A stretch of DNA of 64,000 bases, taken from positions 25,732,701 through 25,796,700 of the forward strand of contig CM064512.1 in the NCBI GenBank assembly GCA_032716605.1, in the 5' to 3' direction. The notes under the pieces are model-generated. The model searched no databases. It saw nothing but the letters and a program-made list of their open reading frames with translations, and was not told the origin of the DNA. A program made the position numbers and the translations under genes. This DNA is from Paralithodes platypus (lineage: Eukaryota; Arthropoda; Malacostraca; Decapoda; Lithodidae). Positions 1 to 9,593 of this stretch are shown here, piece by piece; position 1 is the stretch's first letter, and each line of letters begins with the position of its first letter.

Positions 1-276
1 TCACCTCCCACAGTCCAGGAGTCAAAAGGTCTCGGCTTCCCTCCCTCATGATCAAAGGGTCCCAGGTAACCAACCATTAGGAGGGTCAAAGCTGCCTCAC
101 CTCCCACATTCCAGGAGTCAAAAGGTCTCGGCTTCCCTCCCTCATGATCAAAGGATCCCGGGTAACCAACCATTAGGAGGGTCAAACGTGCCTCACCTCC
201 CACAGTCCAGGAGTCAAAAGGTCTCAGGTTCCCTCCCTCGTAATCAAAGGGCCCAGGGTAACCATTAGGGGAATCA
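1..276. repeat. 96-bp tandem repeat, about 2.9 copies, cut by window start
   Basis: Three head-to-tail units begin with TCACCTCCCACA-type sequence at 1, 97 and 193, exactly 96 bp apart. The first two are nearly identical; the third diverges and lacks about 10 bases near its end. The array may extend left of the window. I see no coding capacity. Confidence 0.93.
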
Positions 277-363
277 AATACTCACATTACTGGGGGGTAC
301 CTCTCTTGTGCCCTGGGTTTGTAGACAGATATAATTTAGAACACTGATGTTCTAGAGTTCTTC

Positions 364-430
364 GGAGAACGAACCCCCAAGTTCGAACCTCGAAAATTTG
401 ATATTTTCGCGGTTTCGAGGTTCGTTCTCT
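364..430. repeat. imperfect inverted repeat (hairpin-forming)
   Basis: GAGAACGAAC near 365 pairs with GTTCGTTCTC near 421, and CGAACCTCGAAA near 384 pairs with TTTCGAGGTTCG near 413. The left side carries a small extra block. It could be a decayed foldback element; no function is evident. Confidence 0.6.
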
Positions 431-644
431 GATTTGTGGTCCCTTACAGCAAATTTCCATTTTCGTGTCCAGTCCAGATCTACCGTAGTCTATGATCTGA
501 CGTATTGGATGCAAATTGAACACTTTAAATTAACACATTAACACAATCATTAATTATAAGATAACCCTTAGTTTACAACTTAGACGTTATAGCTGTAAAT
601 ATCATTTGAGTATGAAAACCAATGTTTGCTTCGGTATTTTTGTT

Positions 645-967
645 ATGTGAATGAAGGAGACAAAGGGCAACGCTGCCTGCAACAAGTGTTCACCAAGGTT
701 GAAAGAGTGATAGATAGGCAATATCAAGGTACGTTAGAGGTAATTTAGGTGTGCTGGATAGAAATGTGGTGAGCTTGTTATATGTAGTGAAGTTAATAAG
801 AAGAGGAGGTGTTTGGAAGAGTTAGCTGGATTACTATCCGTGTAAGTGAGGCAGAAATATAAACAGTGGAGGAAGCTAGACAACTGAAACAGGAGTTCCA
901 GCAACTCTTTATCATATGCCTATGTGGCCTACCCTAGGTACTGCCTTTCTCTATTGGTACCTACAAT
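645..967 (-). mobile_element. internally deleted short derivative of the Jockey-like LINE
   Basis: Bases 645-735 match the 3' end of the LINE copies at 2552, 9594 and 57415 (ATGTGAATGA, GGCAACGCTGCCTGCAAC, TTGAAAGAGTGA). Bases 745-967 match their 5' end (TAGTGAAGT, GGAGGTGTTTG, CAGGAGTTCCAGC, GGTACCTACAAT; compare 5960-6165 and 12640-12800). About 3 kb of coding sequence is missing between the two ends, leaving roughly 320 bp with both LINE termini. It is on the minus strand and has no coding capacity. It could be an old deletion in one copy or a SINE-like non-autonomous family. Confidence 0.75.
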
Positions 968-1189
968 ATCCCCATGTATATCAACACATACAGCAAATTA
1001 TTTAATACATAACATAGCCTTCACTCAAGCATATATAAGCAAAACGTGAATGGAAGCTATCTATACATCATGTGTATATGATTGCCAAAGTTCAGCATAG
1101 TTCGGTATGTTTAGAAAGACGTTGACAAACAAATATAGTCTCCCCACTGTTGCAAAGTTAGAAATATAGTGTTCCCATCCAGTGATATA

Positions 1190-2242
1190 CAGGGTGTTTT
1201 AAAACAACACTGCCAGACCTCATCTGCTAATTAGTAAATACAATAACGAAGAAGATTATCTAAGGACAAAATGCAAAATAATATACCATTAATGATTTAA
1301 ACCGCATAGAGTAAAATAATTAGTGACACCCAGGTATGAGCTATAATCCGAACACGGGCTAGTGTCCCCCCTCCCCCCCAAATAGCCTACCTCTTGCCTC
1401 CCATCCCAGTTCGAGTTTTTCTTAGAAGCTTTGGAGTCATAACGAATCTTCTCATGTGTTTAATCATCTGCTCGGCCATGGTGCTATCTTCTTCTGTCAT
1501 AGTGATTTTATTAACCTTATAATATCACATAAATATGGATTGTCGTTATTTAGGTGTGTCTCTGCCTTTGTTATTTTATACTCGTTAAGCCCAAGTGACG
1601 TAAATTGTTTGTTTTGGGTACCATTAGATGATTTTACATATTCATTAGTGAACACCGTATACTTGTATGTCTACAGCTACGTAAAATCGTCAAACTTCAA
1701 CCATAAAACTGATAGATATATTTCGTTAGTACTCTGTGATAATAGTAACATAATGAGGTATTTCTATTGAAACAGTAAATTGCGCAGGAACAATTTTTTC
1801 CCATTCAAACAGTTTCACGAACGATTAAATTACCTATAGCAGTGTTCGGATACCTGACCCAGACTTGAGATTCATTATTTTACCTCTTGGTCATCGTTAC
1901 AAATGGTGCATATCTTTTTACGCTACTTAGATTATAATACTTAGCAGTTTTCTTCTAATTGCAAAATATCATTACCAATTTTATGTTACTTTGATTTTGT
2001 AATTATTCATATGTGATTAGGTCATTAGATATCTCCTCTTTACCTTTTTTACTTGGTAATCATTCATATTATGTATCATGTGTTTTGTGCTGAGCTCAGA
2101 ACCCTGTTTTGCTACATTTCTAAATAACCATTTATCTCCGTTACAATATATTTTTTGGTAAAAATAGATTAGAAATTTGTGTATTATATATTTTTATCAA
2201 TGTGGTCGTCATACTCTGGCAGTGTTGTTTTAAAACACCCTG
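1190..2242. mobile_element. 1053-bp TIR element, TA target, mariner-like ends
   Basis: A perfect 27-bp inverted repeat starting CAGGGTGTTTTAAAACAACA lies at 1190-1216 and is mirrored at 2216-2242. TA (arguably TATA) flanks both ends, as expected for Tc1/mariner-type insertion. The interior is AT-rich. A 104-codon open frame at 1456-1770 has no recognisable domain, so the element looks non-autonomous. The terminal CAGGGTG is shared with the fragment at 35182, which carries a transposase-like N-terminus. Confidence 0.85.
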
Positions 2243-2636
2243 TATAGATGTAGAGCTCTCTATAGGTGGTCTTTATTTGGCTTACTAACTTCTGTTCTAT
2301 AATGCATTGATGTTGTAGTGTTGTTATTATTTTGGGTTGTGGGATATTGTGATGATGATCAGAGCTGCATTCTTGGGATGATGCACTGTTGTTGGAGGAC
2401 AAGTTGTCTTGTATTGTTGTGATGGTGTTTGGAGTGACTTTGTTTTAGTGATTTTGTGAAGGCTTTTAGTAGTGGTATTTATTGCTCTTTTTGGTATCTG
2501 TAGTGGTGTAGGGAGTTGTCCTGTGTCGCTCCAGTAAAAAAAAAAAAAAAACATTCTATGTGATTGAGAGAGCCAAAAGGCAGAACTGCCTATAGCGAGT
2601 GCCTCTCCCATAGTTGAAAGAGTGACAGGGCCAAAA

Positions 2637-5600
2637 TCAAGGGACGTTCGAGCCAAAATGCCTGGACACACAAAGTTTGAAGCAATTTAAGTCATAGGAA
2701 GAGGGAAAGACTGATTCTGGGAGAGAGTTCCAGAGTTCAGCTGTTGAGTAGAAAAAAGTTTGAGAGTAACATTTCACTCTTGGGTTGGAGAGTTGCACAG
2801 AGTAGGGAGTACAAAGGAGTACAAAGGAAATCAAGCAACAACAGGTCTAGTGACCCTTCTAGGCTGCTTGTCCTCCAAAACACTGAGGATCAAGTGTCCA
2901 AACAGTGGTTTAAAGTGGGTAAGGGAACATTGGAAAGGGAACTACTGCCCTGGAAATAATGTCCGTGGCAGGACTAGGAAGTTAGTAGGGGACATATGGG
3001 TTAGTAACTGAGGGGAGGATAAAATAAAGTTATTCATTTACAAACACAGTCAGTCGTGGGTTTGATGCAAGATATTTGTCTAGGCGGAGTTTAAATGAAT
3101 CAACGGTGCTGCAGTCTATAACGTCGTCTCGGGGAAGCCCATTCCACAAGTTGACAACTCGATTGAAGAAGAAATTCTTAGATTCGTGTGAGTTAAAAGA
3201 TTTACCAATAATTTTGCAACCGTAATTCTTAGATTCGTGTGAGTAAAAAGATTTACCAAAAAATTTGCAACCGTTTCCCCGCGTGTAATTAGATTGGTCG
3301 ATAGTGAAGTACTTACTACAGTTCATATTGTCGATGCCTTTGATGATTTTGAACACTTGAATTAAGTCACCTCTTAATCTGCGCTGGGTTAAAGGAAATA
3401 GATTTAATTCTCTAAGACGCTCTTCGTATGGTTTGTACTTTAGGCTAGGTATCATTTTGGTAACTCTACGTTGAACTCGTTCTAGCTTGTTTATGTCTTT
3501 TTGGTATTAAGGGCACCAGCATTGAACGCAGTATTCCAGAAGAGGGCTAGGGGTGGGATTGAGTTGCAAGACGGGTACCACGTGCCCTACGTAAAGGAGG
3601 TGGTATATACTGGGAAAGCTCTGAGGAATACTGATTATTATAGTAGCGATAGAATAGCGAGAGAGATGCAACATTGCGGCGGAGAGAGACAGATTGCAGA
3701 GAGTTGGTGAGTGGACGGGAGTTAATGATACGAAAGGCCTTCCTTGAGGGATTGCTGGCTGGGGCGTTCTGAAAAACTAATGGAGTAGTGTAAGGTTGAA
3801 TCGTCTGCGTATGAATGGATGGGAATTGAGGTACAGTTGAGGAGATCATTTATAAAAATTAGAAAGATAATAGGAGATAGGACAGAGCCCTGAGGAACAC
3901 CGGAGTTTATAGGGTGAGGAAGTGAACAATGGCCGTCCGCAACCGCGGCTATGGAACGGCCGGAAAGGAAATTAGAGATAAAGGCACAGATGGAGGGATA
4001 GGAACCGAAGGAGGGTAGTTTAGAAATTAAAGATTTGTGCCAGACTCTATCGAAGGCTTTCGATATGTCTAGTGCAATAGAAAAAGTCTCACCGAATTCC
4101 CGAAAGAAGGATGACCAAGAGTTAGTAAGATATGAAAGAAGATCACCAGTAGAGCGACCCTTAAGGAAGCCATACTGGCGATCTGAGAGCAGATTATGAG
4201 AAGAGAAATGCTTATGAAATTTGGAAGCAAGAATAGTTTCAAAAACTTTTGAAAGACAAGAGATGAGAGCAATTGGACGATAGTTGGAGGGTTGAGAGCG
4301 GTCACCGTTCTTTGGGACAGGTTGAATGTGAGCAAATTTCCAGCATGAAGGGAAGACGTTAGAGGATAGACAGAGACAAAAGAGTTTGCCTAGGCAGGGA
4401 GTCAGCACGGAAGCACAGTTTTTGAGAACAACAGGAGGAACACCGTCCGGACCGTACACCTTATAAGTATTAAGCCCAGAGAAGGTAGAAAGTACATCTT
4501 TAGAAGAGATTAGGATATTAGGCATAAGTAAGAGAGAGGAGGGTGAAGAGGGAGGAATAGCACCGGAATCATCCAAGGTGGAGTTTCTAGCAGAAGTTTG
4601 AGCGAAGAGTTTAGCTTTGTCAGAGGAAGAAGTGATGGTTGTGCCATCAGAATGGAAAAGGGGAAGGAAAGACAAGGCAGAGAAATTGTTGGAGAGGTTT
4701 TTGGCTAGATGCCAGAAAGCTTGGGAAGAGCTAGAGTTGGATAGTTCAGTGCATTTATTATTGATGAAAGAGTGTTTGGCAAGTCGAAGAACAGATTTGG
4801 CTTGTTTCCGGGCAGAAACATAGGAAGAATGAGAGTCTTGAGTTTTAAGGCGTCAGTACCGTTAGAATGCTTCCTCCTTATTGCGGACAGCAGTAGATCA
4901 GGCGTGAGTAAACCAAGATTTTTTAGCATTAGTCTGAGAAAAAGAGAATGGAATGTATGCTTCCATGCCCGATAGGATTACCTCGGTAATGCGTTCAGCA
5001 TTCTCCGAGGGTCCTCGGCCACGGAAGCAGAAATCATTCCATGGGAAATCAAAGAAGTACTGCCGGAGAGCCTCCCAGTCGGCAGTGCCAAAGTGCCACA
5101 AGCGCCGCCGGCTAGAAGGATCGGGTGGTCGTACTGGAGAGATAGGACAGGTGACAGAGATAAGTTTATGGTCGGAGGAGCCCAAAGGAGAGAAAAGATC
5201 AACAGTATAAGAAGAAGGGTTAGAAGTTAGAAACAAGTCAAGAATGTTGGGCCGATCTCCGATGCGATCCGGGATACGGGTGGGTTGCTGAACTAACTGC
5301 TCTAGGTCATTTAGGATAGAAAAGACGTAGGCTTGTTCACTAGCTGGGTCAGTAGTGTGAGAGGAGAGCCATTGGCGGTGGTGAACGTTGAAATCTCCTA
5401 AGATGGAGATTTCTGAGAAAGGAGAAATGGATAGAATGTGTTCCACTGTAGAGTTTAAATAGTCAAAGAATTTGAGAAAGTTGGTAGAGTTAGGGGAAAG
5501 ATAGACATAAATATTTAGTAAGAGAATGACAGGAAAGTTTGAACCATAAAGTTGAGAATTCAGAGGAGTCGAAATCGGGAACACGAGAGCAGGTGAGTTT

Positions 5601-5880
5601 CTTGTGCCCATATGCACAACATCCGCCTTTGGCTTTGAAACTAGGATAGAGAACGTAGGAGGATACAGAGAAGGGGCTTCTGGATGTTGCTACAGACACC
5701 TGAGTTTCGGTGAGGAAGAGAAGATCAGGTTTGTAGGAGGAGAGATGGTGTTCAACAGAGTGAAAGTTAGAGGAAAGTCCGCAAATGTTGCAGAAATCAA
5801 TAGAAAGAGTAACAGGCCGAGGTCCAGGTAATTTTGTGGGGTTGTCAGGGGATGGTCAGTCGGGTGTGGGGGCATTTATG
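2637..5880 (-). pseudogene. LINE ORF2 (endonuclease + reverse transcriptase), broken
   Basis: Reading right to left, an EEP endonuclease N-terminus (motif LLFLTETQ) lies at about 5830-5690. The core lies at 5617-4898 with GDFNVHH and GSSDHKLIS, containing the conserved Asn and the catalytic Asp-His. The reverse transcriptase frame (4675-3722, 317 codons) has ALDISKAFDRVWH, SGVPQGSVLSP and HSYADDSTLH, so the catalytic YADD is intact. The C-terminal part (STAELWNSLP) is at 2834-2637. Breaks are frameshifts around 5520-5620 and 4700-4900, a deletion near 3740 and the CR1-like insertion. It cannot encode a functional enzyme. Clade assignment within the Jockey/I group is uncertain. Confidence 0.85.
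2808..3547 (-). mobile_element. CR1-like LINE 3' fragment nested in LINE copy 1
   Basis: Copies 2 and 3 of the host LINE run straight from CAGAGTAG into GGGTGGGATT; here 740 bp intervenes. TAGGG at 2803-2807 and 3548-3552 is the likely target duplication. The minus strand encodes the typical end of a CR1/L2-type ORF2: LEYCVQ, DINKLERVQRR, YEERLRELNL, RRLRGDLIQVFKI and RVVNLWNGLP (3455-3030, with upstream codons to 3540). The 3' end carries two copies of a 10-bp unit (CTTTGTACTC), a short tandem tail as seen in CR1-type elements. An exact 51-bp step at 3181/3232 duplicates 17 codons in frame. Confidence 0.83.
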
Positions 5881-6247
5881 TTCCCTCCCTCCTGGGGACT
5901 ACGAGGCTGGGCTAAAATTAATATTTGTTTTTTTAAATTTTGGTGCGGAGGAATAAAGTGTGGTGTGCATGTTTAGTGTAGTGAAGTAGATAGGAAGAGA
6001 AGGTGTTTGTGAGAGCTATCTGGATTGCTCTCAGTGTAAATGAGGCACAAATAAAATCAGTAAGAGAGGCCAAGCAAATGCAACAGGAGTTCCAGCGACT
6101 CTTTATCACATGCCTATAACCTCACCTGGGTCTAGCCCTGATCGATTGGTGCCTACAATTGCTTTGTTATTCTGTAGTGTTTGGATTTACTTTGAAGTTG
6201 TATGTATGTTGTAATGTTGTGGTAATGCCCTGGTGCAACGGTGTTAA

Positions 6248-6461
6248 CCCATTCTGCACCGCCGACGCCTTTTTAATTTTATTATAGCTATAGTTAAACG
6301 ATTCTGTGCAGCATAGTATATGAAGGATCTGTGGTAGTAAAAAGGGTTAACGGAGATAGTTCGAAGCCTGTTAATTGCTGGAAAAGTCCTCTTAATAATA
6401 ATACAATTGTCTAATAGTAGCTTGCATAAATATAAAAGGACGTCACCAGCACTGAAAAGGT
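6248..6461. mobile_element. short TTAA-bounded MITE, copy A
   Basis: It starts with TTAA then CCCATTCTGCACCGCCGACG and ends near 6461 in a decayed mirror of the same sequence (GACGTCACCAGCACTGAA). It aligns along its length with 7600-7815. TTAA plus CCC ends suggests a piggyBac-type non-autonomous element, by inference only. Confidence 0.6.
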
Positions 6462-6554
6462 CAATGGATGGGTCTGTTTTTCCGAGATCGGAGTAACAGA
6501 GGACCCATGTCGGAGAGGCAATGTGGTAATGTTGGAAATGTGTATTTGCTGGTG

Positions 6555-6840
6555 ATTGAAATTATTATGCCAATGTCGGGATTACCACACTGTCATGCAA
6601 GGACTTCTTTACTTCAATGCTGTCCACCCTATTTCTTGTAACTGCTTTCAGCGTTCCTATACAACGCTCCTCCCCTGTTGTACCCTCTCCCTAACTTCTT
6701 CATCAATACTCTCATCTATACTCAATAAACTGCCCAAATACTTACATGAGCTGACATTCCCCATAGCCTGACTGTTCAACCACATCTTCACACTCTGTGG
6801 CTGCACCCCTTTCAAAGACCATAAATTTACTTTTCCCCGT
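6555..6840 (-). pseudogene. LINE reverse transcriptase C-terminal fragment
   Basis: Minus-strand codons from 6833 to 6657 include SCKYLGSLLSIDESIDEEV. After a frameshift near 6656 the frame continues as LKAVTRNRVDSIEVKKSLHDSVVIPTL. The same sequence family recurs on the plus strand at 35830-36030. Only the segment after the RT catalytic core is present. Confidence 0.72.
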
Positions 6841-6894
6841 GTAAATATATATATAAATATATATATTGCATGTAACAGAACCATATATAGGAAA

Positions 6895-7260
6895 CATGTC
6901 TGGACACACAGAGCTTGAAGCAGTTTCAATTGTACGATGGAGGGAAGGACAGGTGGAGGCAAAGAGTTCAAGAGTTTGTTAATTTGTTGAGTGAAAGACG
7001 GGGAGAATCGGTTCACTCTTTGGTTAGAATTTTACAAAATAAGGATTACAATAGGTTGGAAGGCGGGTGCCACCTATTCGTCTTAAAGGAGGAGGTATTC
7101 ACTGAAAAAGCTTAAAAGAACATTGATTATTGTAATAGCAGAAGAGCGGGATGCAACAATGTGGCGTGTTGAGAGGGATTGTTGACATTTAGTAAGAAGA
7201 GGTGAGTTGATGAGACGATTTGTTTAATCATCTCTCCTTTCGAGAAGTAGGATAGGATGA
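6895..7260 (-). mobile_element. diverged 3' fragment of a Jockey-like LINE
   Basis: ATGTCTGGACACACAGAG, GAAGCAGTTT and GTGCCACCTATTC align with the 3' region of LINE copies 1-3 (for example 57510-57830), with many differences and indels. It is a separate, older 5'-truncated copy without an open frame. A TA microsatellite follows at 7274-7300. Confidence 0.65.
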
Positions 7261-7515
7261 ACCTACGCATATATAATGTATATATATATATATATATACT
7301 CATCCTTACTTGATTTACATACACTGATTTCCAGATTAAAATCTACCAAAATGGGTATCTGCACTAATGGTTTCTGTGTGTGTGGAGGGCAGAGCATTTT
7401 CGAACGAGATATTCAAATTGTTTGTTTAACCTTCCATTGGAGGGTTATGGATTTCCAACCGGATTTGCTGCTCCGTTGGCCTCGTAACGGGTCACGGCTG
7501 AATGATCGAATAAAC

Positions 7516-7599
7516 AAACCCGGGACCCGCTCCTACAAACCCGGGACCCGCTCCTACAAACCCGGGACCCGCTCCTACAAACCCGGGACCCGCTCCTAC
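7516..7599 (+). repeat. four 21-bp tandem units
   Basis: Four identical copies of a 21-bp unit (AAACCCGGGACCCGCTCCTAC in two parts: AAACCCGGGA then CCCGCTCCTAC) lie at 7516, 7537, 7558 and 7579. A fifth begins at 7600 as AAACCCC and merges into the MITE end. The 7-codon unit is open in frame, but nothing suggests a gene. Confidence 0.95.
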
Positions 7600-7815
7600 A
7601 AACCCCTTCTGTACCGGCGACGTCTGTTTATATACAGTATGATTACCGCTACAATTAGTCGCTTTTATGAAGCTTAGGAAGGATACATGTTAGCTAAAAG
7701 GATACATTTAGATAGTCTGTAGCCAATTAATTGGTAGGCGTCATTCCTCAGATGAAGATAATCGTCTAATCGTTGCAAGAATATATTGAAAAGGATGTCA
7801 CCGGTACTGAATGGG
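7600..7815. mobile_element. short TTAA-bounded MITE, copy B
   Basis: The left end ACCCCTTCTGTACCGGCGAC mirrors the right end GTCACCGGTACTGAATGGGT, followed by TTAA at 7816-7819. The interior aligns with copy A (6248-6461). The left TTAA is absent; the 21-bp tandem repeat abuts that end instead. Confidence 0.66.
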
Positions 7816-8348
7816 TTAACCTTTTGTTGTTAAATCACTGCAGATCAAATCCCTGGTTGTGTGGCTGTATGGTTTAAGTGTGAACAGCTCTATATATTTA
7901 CTTGTAGTATTTTGTGAATGGAAAATACATTATATTGTATGTCTGTATAAGATTAAAAGAAGTAAGTGAACATTGAATATGCCTTAGCTTAACTAATTAT
8001 ATTGCATAATACCTTTTGACAGTAGTCATAATTATGCATCGTGCTTATAAAACTTTAATTGAATACAAAGCATTACAACATGGGAGGAATATGCGTGGAT
8101 GTCTACATTAAGACTGGTATGACTAGGTCTTATTGGAGAACAAAATAGCCATAGAAGAATTAAATATCTATATTAATGAAACGGTCTATAGACATAAGCT
8201 CTTACAGCACCATGGGATATTTTTCCTTTATATTATGGCTAACAGTAATCGATTTCATTCAGTTTACACAGTTTGAACTTTGCTTATTGGTTTAAACTTC
8301 AGTAAAGTGACGTCTGGTCTTACTATATTTTGTATGGACTGTAGTTAA

Positions 8349-8676
8349 GGGGAGGTTTCTAGTTTATTTCCTACTCCTCCAGCAATCTGAAAATTTCACC
8401 CCCTTGACCCTTTTTCAAGATAAATTGGTACATTTTTTCGGTAGAAAAATGTCCGGCCGAAGGCCGATTACTCTTAAATTACAGGCTCGCTGTCACTCGC
8501 CAGGATAAAATCGACACCTAAATGGCACGAAAAGTCTTAAAATTGACAGAATGGGGCGGAAATTCTTAAAAATCACCAATCTAATGGGGCAAACGTCTTA
8601 AAATCTCAAAAGCAATGGGGCTAGATATGAGGGAGAAAGGTGTCAAGAAAAAAGTCCCTCAAGTGGAATTCTCCCC
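8349..8676. mobile_element. 328-bp TTAA-flanked MITE
   Basis: TTAA at 8345-8348 and 8677-8680 bracket GGGGAG...CTCCCC ends. The inverted repeats are short (about 7 bp clear). The interior contains TTTTTTCGGTAGAAAAAT and CCGGCCGAAGGCCG. The first resembles the centre of the foldback MITE at 40877-41090, and both resemble 9525-9575. The family is inferred as piggyBac-like from the TTAA target. Confidence 0.6.
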
Positions 8677-8828
8677 TTAAACGAGTGTCATTAATTTACA
8701 GAAACGGTTTTAAAATTAATGATTGAAAACTACCTGTAGCCATTCCTTCAGTGCAAGGAGAGTTGAATGTTGCATTATGGCAAGCACTAGACGAGTTTAC
8801 TTAACTTTATCTTAACTTTTGTGAGCAT

Positions 8829-8930
8829 AGGTTATTAAAATAGACAAGCAGCCTCGATGGGTAGCAGGATCTGCTGTTGGTTGCTTGACTTCCTTTGAAC
8901 ACACCCTCTGTACTCTCTCGATAATGAGTA
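8829..8930 (+). mobile_element. 3' terminal scrap of the CR1-like LINE
   Basis: GACAAGCAGCCTCGATGG, TGTTGGTTGCTTGACTTCCTT and CTCTGTACTC match, in plus orientation, the minus-strand 3' UTR of the CR1-like element at 2808-2880. Only about 100 bp remain. Confidence 0.6.
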
Positions 8931-9171
8931 TTTGAATTTAACAGCCATGACATTTGAGCGGCATTTGGTTTATTGTTATTCGCCAACAAGGTAAACAAAT
9001 ATATCTTTAGCAGGTTATAATATTATATCCAAGTATGGCAGTGATATGTTTTGTATTTGTTTGTGCTAGTAACTAACATTATGTTTATGTATGTGTGTGT
9101 ATGCATGTGAATGTGGTAGCGTGTATGTTTATAATTTTACTACAATTAACATTAACAATAATTAAGACAGC

Positions 9172-9348
9172 GAGCCGTGGCATAGCCAGTGGTTCGTTGG
9201 CTGCTGATCAAAGGGCCGGCGGATCGAGCCCGCACTGTCATGATGTTATTGGTACAAACGCCCAATAATCATGGCCACCACTTTTCGGAAATTACGGCGT
9301 CCGGTAAAATAAGATACATAAATAAATACAGTAAATAAATAAGTGTGG
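9172..9348 (+). mobile_element. tRNA-derived SINE
   Basis: An A-box-like TGGCATAGCCAGTGG at 9178-9192 and a B-box-like GGATCGAGCC at 9221-9230 have spacing typical of an internal RNA polymerase III promoter. An unrelated body follows, and an (ATAA)-type tail sits at about 9308-9345. There is no complete cloverleaf, so this is a SINE head rather than a tRNA gene. Confidence 0.72.
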
Positions 9349-9404
9349 TGGTATGTTCACTTGTACCCAGTAGGTTATTATTGTAAATCATCTCATAACT
9401 AAGT

Positions 9405-9590
9405 TAAGGGAGTGGGTGTTATTTATTTGTTTATTTATCCATTTATTTTGTTATTATTTTTGTATTCTCCTCCTTAGGCTTCCATCAAGCTTTAAACAAC
9501 AAATAAAAATCGCCATTTGAGTTGAATTTGTACATATTTCAGTAGAAAATTTCCAAACCGAAGGGCACTTCCTCTAAAAATACAGGTTCT
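9405..9590. mobile_element. partial relative of the TTAA MITE at 8349
   Basis: GTTAAGGGAGTGG at 9404 and TTTCAGTAGAAAATTTCC...CGAAGGGC...AAATACAGG at 9528-9583 parallel the ends and core of 8349-8676. It ends where LINE copy 2 begins (9594). Confidence 0.45.
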
Positions 9591-9593
9591 CTA

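Larger units (their letters stand above)
2552..6165 (-). mobile_element. Jockey/I-superfamily LINE, copy 1, near full length
   Basis: This minus-strand copy runs from a 5' region near 6165 to a 3' end near 2552. It contains endonuclease and reverse transcriptase sequence in the expected order. A CR1-like LINE sits in its 3' part (2808-3547). About 420 bp present in copies 2 and 3 is missing near 3740. Without the insertion and with the deletion filled, the element is about 3.3 kb. A run of A on the plus strand at 2537-2553 lies at the 3' junction, which is not a normal poly(A) tail for this orientation. No clear target duplication is visible. Confidence 0.88.

Noticed and set aside
9178..9230. 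Functional tRNA genes at the A/B-box pairs
   Set aside because: No acceptor stem closes and no proper anticodon arm could be drawn; the sequences continue into SINE bodies.
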